Shown here: positions 16,875-25,916 of the stretch, piece after piece
Numbering within the stretch: the stretch's first letter is position 1
How the letters are laid out: the number at the start of each line of letters is the position of its first letter
DNA from: G963668605 sp963668605
GTDB taxonomy: Bacteria; Acidobacteriota; Terriglobia; Bryobacterales; Bryobacteraceae
DNA: 64,000 bases
Direction of reading: 5' to 3'
Assembly: GCA_963668605.1 (NCBI GenBank)
Contig: OY764903.1
Location: forward strand, 2,108,001 to 2,172,000
Notes under the pieces: model-generated
Database searches by the model: none
Seen by the model: the letters and a program-made list of their open reading frames with translations, nothing else
What the model was told of the DNA's origin: nothing
Made by a program: the position numbers and the translations under genes

Positions 16875-18226
16875 CCATAAGCAGCACAGGCACTTCGAGC
16901 CGCAGGAGTTTTTTGAAAGCGGCCGCCGCGCCAATGATTGTTCCCGCCTCTGTCTTCGGCGCCAACGCGCCCAGCAATCGAGTTCAACTGGCCGCCTTCG
17001 GGGTGGGAGGACGAGGCACCGCCGACACGAATGGAATCAACGCCCACCCGGACGCGCGCTTTGTGGCCGTTTGTGATTGCTATGAGAGCCGTCGCGAACG
17101 CAAGCGGCAGGAGTGGAATAAGCGTTACGGCGGCGACTATGTCAAGAGCTACGCCAATCCCTGGGATGTGCTGAAGCGCTCCGACATCGACGCGGTGGTG
17201 ATTGCGACGCCGGATCACTGGCACGCACCGCTGGCAATTGCCGCGATTCGCGCGGGCAAGGATATTTATGTCGAGAAGCCGTTGAGTGTGGCGATGAAGT
17301 GGAGCTGGCGCTTGCGCGACGAGATGAAGGGCAAGGGCCGCATCTTTCAGTACGGCACGCAACAACGCTCCGACAAGAACTTCCGGTACGCCTGCGAACT
17401 GGCGCGCAATGGCTATCTCGGCAAACTGCAACGGATCGACGCCTGGTGTCCGGACGCGTCGCAACAGTGGGATGTGTTTGCCGGAAAGCCCTCGCTCTCG
17501 TTGTACCGCTATGGTTCGCTGCGGCCCGTGCCTGTGCCGGCAGGACTCGATTTCGATCTCTGGTGCGGGCCGTCGCCGTTGCGTCCATACACCGCAGACC
17601 GCTGCACCTCGTTCGGCGCGTACCACATCCACGATTACGCTCTGGGCTTCATCGCCGGTTGGGGAGCGCATCCGCTCGACATCGCGCAGTGGGGCATGGA
17701 TGCAGACAGCGGCGGCCCTGTGTTTTACGAAGGCGCTGGGACGCTGCCCGCATACGGTTTGCTCGACACCGTCGAGAGCTGGGATATCCACTGCCACTAT
17801 GCGAACGGCGTCGCGATGCGCTTCATGGACTGGCGCGTTGCGAAAGAGCCCGTGGCGAAATACCGCAAGCGCAATTCCGGGCACGGCACCACTTTTTTCG
17901 GTAGCGAAGGCTGGATCAGCGTCGATCGCAGCGGATTCGAGACGAGCAAGGAATCACTCAAAGACGTGACGTTCAAGGCCAGCGATACGCGCCTGTATGA
18001 GAGCGCGGACCATCATAAGAACTTCATCGACTGCGTTAAGAGTCGCAAGCCGACGATCAGTCCACTGGAAACGGCGATTCGATCGGATACGATCAGCCAT
18101 CTGAGCGATATCGTCGTGCGTCTGAAGCGCCCGGTGCAATGGGATCCGGCGCGTGAAGTCATCGCCGGCGACGCGGAAGCGAGCAAACTGCTGGATCGTC
18201 CGATGCGCGCGAAGTGGGCTGTGTAA
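16871..18226 (+). CDS. Tat-exported Gfo/Idh/MocA family oxidoreductase
   Basis: A 451-residue NAD(P)-dependent sugar oxidoreductase family member. A twin-arginine signal (SSRRSFLKAAAA) precedes a Rossmann domain (AAFGVGGRGTADTN near residue 38), the D-H-W-H-A-P-L motif after it and the family's catalytic EKP motif (DIYVEKPLS near 138). The C-terminal part has a GAYHIHDYALGFIAGWGAHPLD region. Members of the exported group act on glycosides or modified sugars in the periplasm with tightly bound NAD(H). The exact substrate is unknown. It is translationally coupled to the DUF6807 gene. Confidence 0.9.
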   Translation: MTISSTGTSSRRSFLKAAAAPMIVPASVFGANAPSNRVQLAAFGVGGRGTADTNGINAHPDARFVAVCDCYESRRERKRQEWNKRYGGDYVKSYANPWDVLKRSDIDAVVIATPDHWHAPLAIAAIRAGKDIYVEKPLSVAMKWSWRLRDEMKGKGRIFQYGTQQRSDKNFRYACELARNGYLGKLQRIDAWCPDASQQWDVFAGKPSLSLYRYGSLRPVPVPAGLDFDLWCGPSPLRPYTADRCTSFGAYHIHDYALGFIAGWGAHPLDIAQWGMDADSGGPVFYEGAGTLPAYGLLDTVESWDIHCHYANGVAMRFMDWRVAKEPVAKYRKRNSGHGTTFFGSEGWISVDRSGFETSKESLKDVTFKASDTRLYESADHHKNFIDCVKSRKPTISPLETAIRSDTISHLSDIVVRLKRPVQWDPAREVIAGDAEASKLLDRPMRAKWAV

Positions 18227-18268
18227 TCGACAAGCAGTCAGCCAATTTACTAATGAAACCGGACTGAT

Positions 18269-18365
18269 GCCTCCGGTCGCTAACGCTCTCGGCACCGTGA
18301 GGGATCGCGTCCGCTGGTGCCGGTAAATTCGTCCAACAGTGCCTGGAGCGAAAGCGACCGGAGGC
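18269..18365. repeat. Nested inverted repeat between convergent genes
   Basis: The outer arms, 18269-18288 (GCCTCCGGTCGCTAACGCTC) and 18346-18365, are reverse complements except for two bases. Inside, CGGCACC (18290-18296) pairs with GGTGCCG (18316-18322). The element fills the space between the convergent Gfo/Idh/MocA and hpnD genes. It may serve as a bidirectional terminator or be a REP-like mobile palindrome; no T-run is seen. Confidence 0.7.
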
Positions 18366-18398
18366 GGCGTTGCTTCCGGCCATGAATCTACCTTTGTA

Positions 18399-19232
18399 CT
18401 AGCCGCGCAGAAAAGCGCGCAGCACTATCGCCGATTTTTCGACTCCCGACAGGCGGATGCGCCGGTCGAGCACATCGTAGTTCGATTGCTGGATGCGCGC
18501 AAGCAATTGGCGATAGATCTCGATGAGAGCCCAGAGTGAGGCACGGCTCTTCGGGTGCACAAGATCGAGCAGCGGCAGCGCCTCGGAATAAAATGCGGAA
18601 GCGCGCGCGGTCTCGAAGCGCATCAGATTGAGAAACGCTTCGTCGCGCACCAGGCGGTCCGAATCAACTCCAAAACGCATCAGGTCTTCGGACGGCAAAT
18701 AGACGCGGCCGCGCTCGCGATCCTCCCGGACGTCGCGCAGGATGTTGGTCAACTGAAACGCGATGCCGCACTTTTCGGCTAGCGGCAAGGCAGCCGGAGA
18801 GTCGAAACCAAAGATGTGGATGATGGTCAGTCCGACGACCGAAGCCACCAGATAACAATAGCTATACAGCTCGTCGAAGGTCTGCACACGGCGCGGTTCG
18901 ATGTCGGAAGAGACGCCGTCGATCATCTCGTGCAGATACCGGTGCGGGATCGAGTAGCGCCGCACGGCATCTTCAAGGGCCGGCCAGCACCGGTGTCCCG
19001 CAAAGTCCCCCCGGAGCGCACGGTCGAGGTCCACGCGCCAATGGTCGAGAGCCGAGCGCTGTGCGCCCGGTTCATCGCTCAGGTCGTCGCACTCGCGCAT
19101 GAAGGCATAGACGGCGCAGATGGCGTTGCGCTGGTCCTGCGAGAGCAGCAGAAACGAATAGTAAAAGTTACGCGCGCGATTGCGCGCCAGGCGGCGGCAC
19201 CAATCGTACGATTCGTTGACGGCCAGGCTCAT
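18399..19232 (-). CDS. hpnD: Presqualene diphosphate synthase HpnD
   Basis: A 277-residue trans-isoprenyl diphosphate synthase that would join two farnesyl diphosphates into presqualene diphosphate. Both aspartate-rich motifs are present: ECDDLSDE near residue 48 and ILRDVREDRERGRVYLP near residue 164. It is the last gene of the hopanoid operon and overlaps hpnC by four bases. The assignment as HpnD rather than HpnC rests on the REDRERGRVYLP second motif and pairing with a distinct HpnC paralogue upstream. Confidence 0.9.
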   Translation of the reverse strand: MSLAVNESYDWCRRLARNRARNFYYSFLLLSQDQRNAICAVYAFMRECDDLSDEPGAQRSALDHWRVDLDRALRGDFAGHRCWPALEDAVRRYSIPHRYLHEMIDGVSSDIEPRRVQTFDELYSYCYLVASVVGLTIIHIFGFDSPAALPLAEKCGIAFQLTNILRDVREDRERGRVYLPSEDLMRFGVDSDRLVRDEAFLNLMRFETARASAFYSEALPLLDLVHPKSRASLWALIEIYRQLLARIQQSNYDVLDRRIRLSGVEKSAIVLRAFLRG

Positions 19233-20149
19233 GCCGCGCCTCGCAGAGCAACGCTCCCGAGCGAGCGAATGAGCATCTCCACACGCTCCAGTTTCGATAT
19301 GGAGGGCCGCTGCCGAAGCACGTCGAAATCCTGCCGTTCGATCTTGTCGAGAACGCGCATGCCGCCACGGCTGAAGAGTTCCAAATCGAGTGCGAGGCGC
19401 CGGTCGACGGTGCGGTGAAGCGGAAGACCCTCAATGAACAACCTGCGGGCCACTTCGACCGCCTCCCGCATGGCGGCGCCGAACGCCGGTGTAAAGCGGC
19501 GTTCCGCGATGTCGTTCAGCGAGCAGCCGTGGCGCTCCAGTAAATCGAGCGGTAGGTAGACGCGGTCCTTGAGCCAGTCGACGGTCACGTCCTGCCAGAA
19601 GTTGGCGAGTTGCAGCGCAGTGCAGGTGGCGTCGGAAAGACGCTGGCGTTCCGAATCGGAATAACCGCACAGGTAGAGCACCAGCCGGCCCACCGGATTG
19701 GCCGAGTAGCGGCAGTAGTCGAAAACCTCGTCCCAGTTGCGATAGCGCGTAACGGTCTGATCCTGGCGAAAGGCCCGAATCAGATCCGCGAACGGCTCGA
19801 TCGGCAGGCCGTGGCGCCTGACCGTCTCGCGCAATGCCACAAAGACCGGATGCGTGGCGCGGCCCTGATAGAGCGCGTCGAGTTCTCCGTTCCACCAAGC
19901 GAGGAGGCGCAGACTTTCGTCCCGATCGCCAATCTCGTCACCGAGGTCGTCGGCCCAGCGGCAAAAAGCGTAGACGTTGTAGAAGTCCTGGTGCAGGCGT
20001 TTGGGAAGCAGAAACGAGACGACGTTGAAATTTTCGTAATGCGACGTGGCAAGACGGCGTGTGTAGGCAGTTGCCTCGAACGGCTCCCAAACACGGTTCA
20101 TCGCCTCCGCGGAGGCGACGAATTCGCTGGGTGGCAGAAAGTCGTTCAA
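19229..20149 (-). CDS. hpnC: Hydroxysqualene synthase HpnC
   Basis: A 306-residue squalene/phytoene-synthase-fold protein. Residues near 41 (SHYENFNVVSFLLPKR) are typical of HpnC, which converts presqualene diphosphate to hydroxysqualene. The first aspartate motif is WADDLGDE; the second is the divergent HpnC type, FWQDVTVDWLKDRVYLP. The long reading begins at a TTG (20149); an ATG at 20101 would give a 290-residue product. The operon lacks hpnE, the third enzyme of this squalene route, so reduction of hydroxysqualene must be supplied elsewhere or by another enzyme. Confidence 0.9.
   Translation of the reverse strand: MNDFLPPSEFVASAEAMNRVWEPFEATAYTRRLATSHYENFNVVSFLLPKRLHQDFYNVYAFCRWADDLGDEIGDRDESLRLLAWWNGELDALYQGRATHPVFVALRETVRRHGLPIEPFADLIRAFRQDQTVTRYRNWDEVFDYCRYSANPVGRLVLYLCGYSDSERQRLSDATCTALQLANFWQDVTVDWLKDRVYLPLDLLERHGCSLNDIAERRFTPAFGAAMREAVEVARRLFIEGLPLHRTVDRRLALDLELFSRGGMRVLDKIERQDFDVLRQRPSISKLERVEMLIRSLGSVALRGAA
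20101..20118. repeat. Perfect 18-bp palindrome at the hpnC 5' end
   Basis: TCGCCTCCGCGGAGGCGA reads the same on both strands. It overlaps the alternative hpnC ATG and would hide the GGAGG next to it in a stem, which favours the upstream TTG start or implies translational control. Confidence 0.5.
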
Positions 20150-20151
20150 GG

Positions 20152-21198
20152 CTACGGGAGGATGGCCGTCTTCATGTGCCCGTTGTGGCTCATCAAGTGG
20201 CGCATCACTTCGAGAAGATTGGCGAGCGGCTCTTCGCGATTGACGAAATCACCGGCGGTGATTTCGCCTCGGGAGACGATTTCGAGCGCTTTCTGGATAT
20301 GAGCCGGAGTGTGATGAAAGCTGGCCTTGCAAGTGATTTCAGAGTAGTGCAGCAGTGATGCGTCGAGCGCCACACGGCTATCGTTGGGACAGCCGCCGAA
20401 GAAGTTAACGGTGCCGCCGCGGCGAACCATCTTGACCGAATCTTCCCACGTTTCCGGTTTGCCCACAGCTTCGATGGCGATATCGACACCGCGGCCATGC
20501 GTCCAATCGCGGGCGGCCCTGACGGCATCTGTCTCGGCCGTCGAGACTACGCACTCGGCGCCCATTGCGCTGGCGCGTTCGAGTTGCGTCGTGCGGCGGC
20601 CGAGCGCGAGGACGCGCGCGCCGTAGATCTTTGCGAGGCGCACGAACATCAGGCCGATCGGGCCGAGCCCGGTCACGGAGAGTGTATCACCGGGTTGGAC
20701 GCCGGTCTCTTCGAGTCCGCGCAGAACGCAGGCGAGCGGTTCGATCAGCGCCGCGTCTTTGTAGTCGACGTGCGCGGGGATCAGGTAGGTGTTCTTCTCG
20801 ACGATCCTGCCCGGAATGCGGATATACTCCGCATACGCGCCGTTGTTGAAGAGCAGATCCTCGCAGAGGTTCTCCAATCCCTTTGCGCAGTAAAAACACC
20901 GCCCGCAGGGCGCCGAGTTCGCGGCGACAACGCGGTCGCCGATTTGAAATCGGGAGACATTTTCTCCAATGGCAACGATATCACCCGCCAATTCGTGCCC
21001 AAATAGCGCAGGGGGCACAATCATGCGGGCATGGTATCCGCGACGGAACACTTTCACGTCCGTGCCGCACGTCAGCGCCGCACGAACACGAACGAGAATA
21101 TCGTTGTTTGCAATCTTTGGAACGGCCACGGGCTCGACGCGCAATTGTTCCTTGCCGTAGAGCACCGCAGCCATCATCTGCGTTTTCACTCTGACCAC
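20152..21198 (-). CDS. Zinc-dependent MDR-family dehydrogenase 1 of the hopanoid operon
   Basis: A 348-residue medium-chain dehydrogenase (GTG start; an ATG at 21177 gives 341 residues and a more usual MMAAVLY beginning). Catalytic-zinc residues are in TCGTDVKVF (Cys near 44) and FGHELAG (His/Glu near 67). The structural-zinc cysteines are in CGRCFYCAKGLENLC (near 98-112). The nucleotide loop is VTGLGPIGLMF. It lies 2 bases before hpnC and overlaps or abuts the second dehydrogenase gene, so it is a true operon member. Its substrate is unknown; a hydroxyl of the hopanoid side chain is one possibility, and sorbitol/threonine-type alcohol substrates cannot be excluded. Confidence 0.88.
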   Translation of the reverse strand: MVRVKTQMMAAVLYGKEQLRVEPVAVPKIANNDILVRVRAALTCGTDVKVFRRGYHARMIVPPALFGHELAGDIVAIGENVSRFQIGDRVVAANSAPCGRCFYCAKGLENLCEDLLFNNGAYAEYIRIPGRIVEKNTYLIPAHVDYKDAALIEPLACVLRGLEETGVQPGDTLSVTGLGPIGLMFVRLAKIYGARVLALGRRTTQLERASAMGAECVVSTAETDAVRAARDWTHGRGVDIAIEAVGKPETWEDSVKMVRRGGTVNFFGGCPNDSRVALDASLLHYSEITCKASFHHTPAHIQKALEIVSRGEITAGDFVNREEPLANLLEVMRHLMSHNGHMKTAILP

Positions 21199-22283
21199 CT
21201 CTGTGGCTCAATAACTATTTTCAACGACTGGCCATCCGGATGCAATGCGAGATCAAAGCCCGACGAGATTCGATCGAGCGGCAGGCAGTGCGAAACAAGT
21301 TCGCCGACCGGAAAGTCGCCGCTGAAGACCAAATCCGTAGACTCTTTCTGAAGGTCCACGGAAGCGCTGTAACTACCAAATACGATTCGCTCACCCATAC
21401 AAATATCGGCTCCCGAGACCTCGATCCGCTCCTTGTCAGACGTCTGCGCAAAGAACAGTATCCGACTCCCTGGCCGCGAGCAACGCATGGCCTCCTGCGC
21501 GAGGCTAGGCGCCGAAGCAGCAACGATCACAACATCCGCGCCGCGACCCTCTGTGGCAGCCGCGATATGCGGAAGGATATCACCTTCCCCTGGATCAAAG
21601 GAAGCCTCGGCCCCAAACTTTACCGAAAGCTCCCTACGTAATGAAATTGTATCAGTTGTGAAGATCCTCGCGCCCGATCTGCGCACAAGGATTGTGAACA
21701 AAAGTCCGATCGGCCCCTGTCCCAGAATCAGGACCACCTCGCCTGGCAGTGGGGCGGTTTGCACGACGGCCTTGAGGCAGGTGTTGACCGGTTCCACGAG
21801 GCATGCACGCGAAAACGGGACGCCCGCGGGTATCTTTTCGACACCATCACGCACGATCCAGTCCATTACGCGCACGTACTGGGCAAAGCCTCCACCGGCC
21901 GGCTCGTAACCCGCAGTGATGCCGACCTTCTTGTACCCCGGGCACTGGGCATACAACTTACGCTCGCAATAGAAACACTTCCGGCACGGGATGTGATGAA
22001 ACGCGATTACCCGGTCGCCCACCTGGAACTTGCTGACGCCGGAGCCGACGGCGGCGACTACGCCTGCCGTCTCGTGCCCAAAAATTCGGGGCGGGGGCAA
22101 TAGGTCGTGCTCAATTTTTTTCAAGTCGGTGTGGCAGATGCCACATGCTTCCACGCGAATCAACAATTCCCCGGCTCCGATCTGGGGCGTGGGAACAGAC
22201 TCGATGTCCACAGTTTTGTTGCCTTTGTAGACCGCTGCCCGCATGGTTGCGGGCGTAGCTACTTTAGAATCGGCAGGTTGCAA
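21186..22283 (-). CDS. Zinc-dependent MDR-family dehydrogenase 2 of the hopanoid operon
   Basis: A 365-residue medium-chain dehydrogenase, related to but distinct from its neighbour. The TTG start at 22283 is supported by an AGGAG site at 22291-22295 with 7-base spacing; an ATG at 22244 is the common family start but has no site. Motifs: CGICHTDLKK with catalytic Cys, FGHETAG, structural-zinc CRKCFYCERKLYAQC, and the nucleotide loop ILGQGPIGLLF. It overlaps hpnG by 20 bases and the next dehydrogenase by 13. The function in hopanoid synthesis is inferred from position only. Confidence 0.88.
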   Translation of the reverse strand: MQPADSKVATPATMRAAVYKGNKTVDIESVPTPQIGAGELLIRVEACGICHTDLKKIEHDLLPPPRIFGHETAGVVAAVGSGVSKFQVGDRVIAFHHIPCRKCFYCERKLYAQCPGYKKVGITAGYEPAGGGFAQYVRVMDWIVRDGVEKIPAGVPFSRACLVEPVNTCLKAVVQTAPLPGEVVLILGQGPIGLLFTILVRRSGARIFTTDTISLRRELSVKFGAEASFDPGEGDILPHIAAATEGRGADVVIVAASAPSLAQEAMRCSRPGSRILFFAQTSDKERIEVSGADICMGERIVFGSYSASVDLQKESTDLVFSGDFPVGELVSHCLPLDRISSGFDLALHPDGQSLKIVIEPQRWSE

Positions 22284-22968
22284 GAAAATCTCCTAAAGCC
22301 AAAGCCGCGGAACGGCTGCGCCGCTGCAACCGGAACAGTTCCGGAATCAGCCGGGCTGGCCGCCGCAATGCCGCGCTCACAATCCGCGTCGAGCTGAAAT
22401 GCCCGTCCGCGCTGCGCATCGAATTCAAATCGAGAGCGAATCCTTCCTCCGAGGTATCGGAAACCACTCGAACACAAGCGAACGGCAGATGCAATCGCGC
22501 CGCACTGCAGGCCACTCCGTACGCTTCCATCTCCACAACGGCAGCACCGGATTCGCGCAAGGCCCGCTTCTCTTCGACTGTCACCACGACGCGGTCCTGC
22601 GAAATCAGGCTGACCGTTCGATGATCAGCGACCGATTCAGGAAGCTGCACCTGATGTTCGGGCCCGCCCTCCGCCGGAACAACTCTGGAGACTACAACAA
22701 CTTCGCCGGCCTTCAGGCACGGCTCCAGGGCGCCGCACAACCCGATGCTCACCACCAGTTCAAAACTCGCTCGAACGCCGGCCAGATCCACGGCGCGACC
22801 CGCTAGCCGCGGACCAGGGCCATTGGCCACCAACAAAGCCAAGGCACCCGCAAACTTCGCTTCACGGGCGAAATCCACCGGCCAATCCAAACAGCGCAAC
22901 TGTCTACTATGACGCAAAACTCCGGCGAATTCACGCTCATCCGCAGCCACAAATAGAATCGTCTTCAT
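22264..22968 (-). CDS. hpnG: Adenosylhopane nucleosidase HpnG-like phosphorylase
   Basis: A 234-residue protein of the purine nucleoside phosphorylase/MTAN fold (start at the ATG at 22968, giving the family's usual KTILFVAADEREF beginning; an upstream ATG at 23019 would add 17 residues). It has VSIGLCGALEP near residue 75 and VEMEAYGVA near 155, where the MEAYG segment contains the ribose-binding glutamate. HpnG removes adenine from adenosylhopane to give ribosylhopane or its phosphate. It lies between hpnA and the two dehydrogenases. HpnH, which makes adenosylhopane, is not in the window. Confidence 0.85.
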   Translation of the reverse strand: MKTILFVAADEREFAGVLRHSRQLRCLDWPVDFAREAKFAGALALLVANGPGPRLAGRAVDLAGVRASFELVVSIGLCGALEPCLKAGEVVVVSRVVPAEGGPEHQVQLPESVADHRTVSLISQDRVVVTVEEKRALRESGAAVVEMEAYGVACSAARLHLPFACVRVVSDTSEEGFALDLNSMRSADGHFSSTRIVSAALRRPARLIPELFRLQRRSRSAALALGDFLATCRF

Positions 22969-23005
22969 CGGAGGCCGGTTGTCCCCCTCGCGAGGCGGCT
23001 GCCCT

Positions 23006-23980
23006 TCAACAATATCCATTCGTCCGGAACCAATCCACGGCTCTGCGCAGCGCCGTTTCCGCAGGGACCGAAGAGAAGCCCAACTCTCTGACGGCCTTCG
23101 CGTTAGTCACAAACATCTTTTTCTTCGACATGCGCACGCCGTCGAGCGGCGCGAGCGGCTCTTTGCCAGTCAGGCGCGCCATTCCGGTGCTCACGAGACC
23201 CGCGGCAAAGGCCACGGAATAGGGGATCCGCCAGCGTGGCGCGCGCACGCCGCTGATCGCCTCGAGGCATAGAAAGATCTGCTGGAGCGTGAGGTTCTCG
23301 CCGCCGAGTATATAGCGTTCTCCGGGTACGCCGCGTTCGAGAGCCAGAATATGTCCTTCGGCCGTGTCGCCGGCATCGACGATATTGAGTCCCGTATCCA
23401 CGAACGCCGGCATCGCGCCCCGCAGGAAGTCGACGATGATTTTTCCCGTGGGCGTAGGCTTGCTATCGTGATCGCCGACGGGGGCTGTTGGGTTCACGAC
23501 AACGACGGGAAAACCCGTGCGGGCGAATTCGAGAGCGACCTGCTCGGCCAGAAACTTAGAGCGCTTATAAGCGCCCACCATCTCCTCCAGCCGTACGGGC
23601 AGATCCTCGCTTCCAACTCCGCCCTCGGGCACGCCGATGCAACCGACCGTGCTGGTATAGACAAATCGCTCGACGCCCGCCTGCCGAGCGGCTTCGAGCA
23701 GATTTCTGGTCCCGTCGACATTCGAGCGATATAACTCGGAATCGTCCCGCGCCCATAGGCGGTAATCCGCCGCCACGTGGAAGACGACGCTCGCGCCGCG
23801 CACGCTCGCGTCGAGAGACGCCCTGTCACGCAGATCGCCGCAGACAGTTTCGACGTCGAGGTCGCGCAAACGGCTGGTCGAACGAACCAGCGCTCTCACC
23901 TTGTGGCCGCGCGCCAGAAGCCGGTTGGCGACGTGCCAACCGAGGAATCCGGAGGCACCGGTGACTAGAGTGACGCCCAT
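23006..23980 (-). CDS. hpnA: Hopanoid-associated sugar epimerase HpnA
   Basis: A 324-residue extended SDR. The nucleotide loop is TGASGFLGWHVANRLL (near residue 7), the catalytic pair is in AYKRSKFLAEQ (Tyr and Lys near 137-141), and the substrate loop is VVVNPTAPVGDHDSKPTPTGK, the feature by which the HpnA group is known. Its precise reaction is unproven; family context ties it to side-chain sugar processing of bacteriohopanepolyols. It starts one base after the shc stop. Confidence 0.92.
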   Translation of the reverse strand: MGVTLVTGASGFLGWHVANRLLARGHKVRALVRSTSRLRDLDVETVCGDLRDRASLDASVRGASVVFHVAADYRLWARDDSELYRSNVDGTRNLLEAARQAGVERFVYTSTVGCIGVPEGGVGSEDLPVRLEEMVGAYKRSKFLAEQVALEFARTGFPVVVVNPTAPVGDHDSKPTPTGKIIVDFLRGAMPAFVDTGLNIVDAGDTAEGHILALERGVPGERYILGGENLTLQQIFLCLEAISGVRAPRWRIPYSVAFAAGLVSTGMARLTGKEPLAPLDGVRMSKKKMFVTNAKAVRELGFSSVPAETALRRAVDWFRTNGYC

Positions 23981-23981
23981 G

Positions 23982-25916
23982 TCATAAGCTTTCCCCTCGC
24001 CTTGCAGTTGCCTTTTGCCAAGCCGAAAGCGCCAGAAGCGGAAAAGCGTTCCGGTAAAGGTGATACGTCAGGTAGAACACTCGCGGGAATCCGGTCCCTG
24101 TCGCGGCGTTCTCATCCCACAAGCCGTCGGCGCGCTGCGTGTCCGTCAAGAACTGGACTCCGGCCTTCACGCTACTGCTGGTCGTATCGCCGCCGGCGAT
24201 AAGTCCGAGGACGCCCCAGGCCGTCTGCGATGCGCTGCTGGGAGCGGCAACGAAAGCGTCATTATCATAGCTGGCGCAGCTCTCGCCCCAGCCGCCGTCG
24301 GCATTCTGAATGGAACGCAACCACTCGCCGGCACGCAGCACATGAGCTTCGCGATCGCTCTCCCCGGCCGCCTGCAAACCGCGTAATGCAAGAAATGTTC
24401 CGTAGACGTAGTCTACGCCCCAGCGTCCGTACCAGCTTCCGTCGAGGCCCTGCGTGCGGATGAGGTAATCGACGCCTTTGCGGACCGCGGGATGAGCGCC
24501 GTCCAATCCGGAGGCGCACAGCGCCTCCAGCACCCGGCCCGTGATGTCAGGGCAGGTGGGGTCGAGCATCGCGTTGTGATCGGCGAAAGGGACATCGCTG
24601 AGGAATTCCCAGTTGTTGTCGACGTCGAAAGCGGCCCAGCCGCCATCGGAAGATTGCATGCCGAGCAACCATTCGACGGCGCGCGCCTGGCAGGCCCGCT
24701 GCGCTGCGGCGTCGCTGGCCTGCGCGTGCTTCAGCCCGAGCAGCACCTGCGCGGTGTCGTCGATATCGGGATAGAACTCGTTGGCCAGTTCGAAGTACCA
24801 GCCCGACGGCTCAAGGTTGGGACGCTTGACGCTCCAATCGCCTTTCGAGCGGACCTCTTTGCCGAGAATCCAATCTGCTGCGCGGCGCATGGCGTCCTCG
24901 GGCGCGCAGCCCGACTCGGCGAGCGCATACATCGCGATTCCGGTGTCCCAGACGGGCGAGAAGCATGGCTGGAAAAAGAAACGCTCGCCGTCGTCGACCA
25001 GCAAGCGGTCAAACTGGCGCTGCGCTTCGACACGGTCGGGATGGTCCGGGGCATAGCCGAGCAAGTCCAACGCCATGATGAGGTACATCATCGGCGGATA
25101 GATTGCGCCTAGTCCGTCGGAACGCTGCGTACGCTCGATCATCCAGTCCTTGGCCCGTTCGATGGCCATACGGCGCAGGCGACGCGACCCGAAGCGTTCC
25201 CACCATTTGAGACTGCGGTCGATCGCGTAAAACAAATTGCGCGTGGAAAAAAGACGGTCGTCCTTGGCGAACGCGGAACTCACGCCTGGCGCGAAGAGTT
25301 CCCGCAAATCGAAGCCTTGGGGCACGGGCCGCATGGGGTTGTGCGCGTGCACGATGGAGAGCGGGATCGCAATGGCGCGCGTCCATGACGACATCTGGTA
25401 AATGAAGTCGAAGGGCAGCAGCATCAGCTCGGGCGGAAGCGAGGGAACATCCTCACGCGGATAGAGTCCGAACAGACTGAGGTTGATCTTGACGTAGCTG
25501 TTGGCTGCCTGAATGCCGCCCATCGAGATGATGACATCGCGCGCGCGGACCATGCGCGCGTCGTCCGAAGACAAGCCAGCCACCTTCAACGCGAAGTAGG
25601 CTTTCACCGTGGCGCTGACGTCGGCCGGGCCTTGTGGATAGATCCAGAAACCGCCGTCCGGCAACTGCCTGGCGAGAATCGATCGCACGGCGCGGTCGAT
25701 CCGCGCACGCTCCGGTGGATTCCAGACGCCGGCGACAGGCGGATGCAGCCAGAGCTGTAAAAGAACGTAATCGGATTCGAGCGTGGAATCGGCTGTCAAT
25801 TCAGCCCACCAGAATCCTTCGGCGCGTTGCAGGCCCAGAAGCGCTCGCGCGGCCCGGCGAATCCGCTCCGAGGAGGCGCCGGAGACCTGACCTGCCATCT
25901 GCATACTCGGACTCAT
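23982..25916 (-). CDS. shc: Squalene-hopene cyclase
   Basis: A 644-residue terpene cyclase that turns squalene into hopene/hopanol at the cytoplasmic membrane. The ATG at 25916 overlaps the ispH stop (ATGA); the frame is open further upstream, but that part is antisense-like shadow of ispH. The catalytic DXDD motif is PDIDDTAQV, with Asp384, Asp386 and Asp387. Several QW repeats are seen, such as QLPDGGFWIYPQG, QSSDGGWAAFD, QGLDGSWYGRWG and QNADGGWGESC. Length is normal. It is the key enzyme that identifies the operon as hopanoid synthesis. Confidence 0.96.
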   Translation of the reverse strand: MSPSMQMAGQVSGASSERIRRAARALLGLQRAEGFWWAELTADSTLESDYVLLQLWLHPPVAGVWNPPERARIDRAVRSILARQLPDGGFWIYPQGPADVSATVKAYFALKVAGLSSDDARMVRARDVIISMGGIQAANSYVKINLSLFGLYPREDVPSLPPELMLLPFDFIYQMSSWTRAIAIPLSIVHAHNPMRPVPQGFDLRELFAPGVSSAFAKDDRLFSTRNLFYAIDRSLKWWERFGSRRLRRMAIERAKDWMIERTQRSDGLGAIYPPMMYLIMALDLLGYAPDHPDRVEAQRQFDRLLVDDGERFFFQPCFSPVWDTGIAMYALAESGCAPEDAMRRAADWILGKEVRSKGDWSVKRPNLEPSGWYFELANEFYPDIDDTAQVLLGLKHAQASDAAAQRACQARAVEWLLGMQSSDGGWAAFDVDNNWEFLSDVPFADHNAMLDPTCPDITGRVLEALCASGLDGAHPAVRKGVDYLIRTQGLDGSWYGRWGVDYVYGTFLALRGLQAAGESDREAHVLRAGEWLRSIQNADGGWGESCASYDNDAFVAAPSSASQTAWGVLGLIAGGDTTSSSVKAGVQFLTDTQRADGLWDENAATGTGFPRVFYLTYHLYRNAFPLLALSAWQKATARRGESL

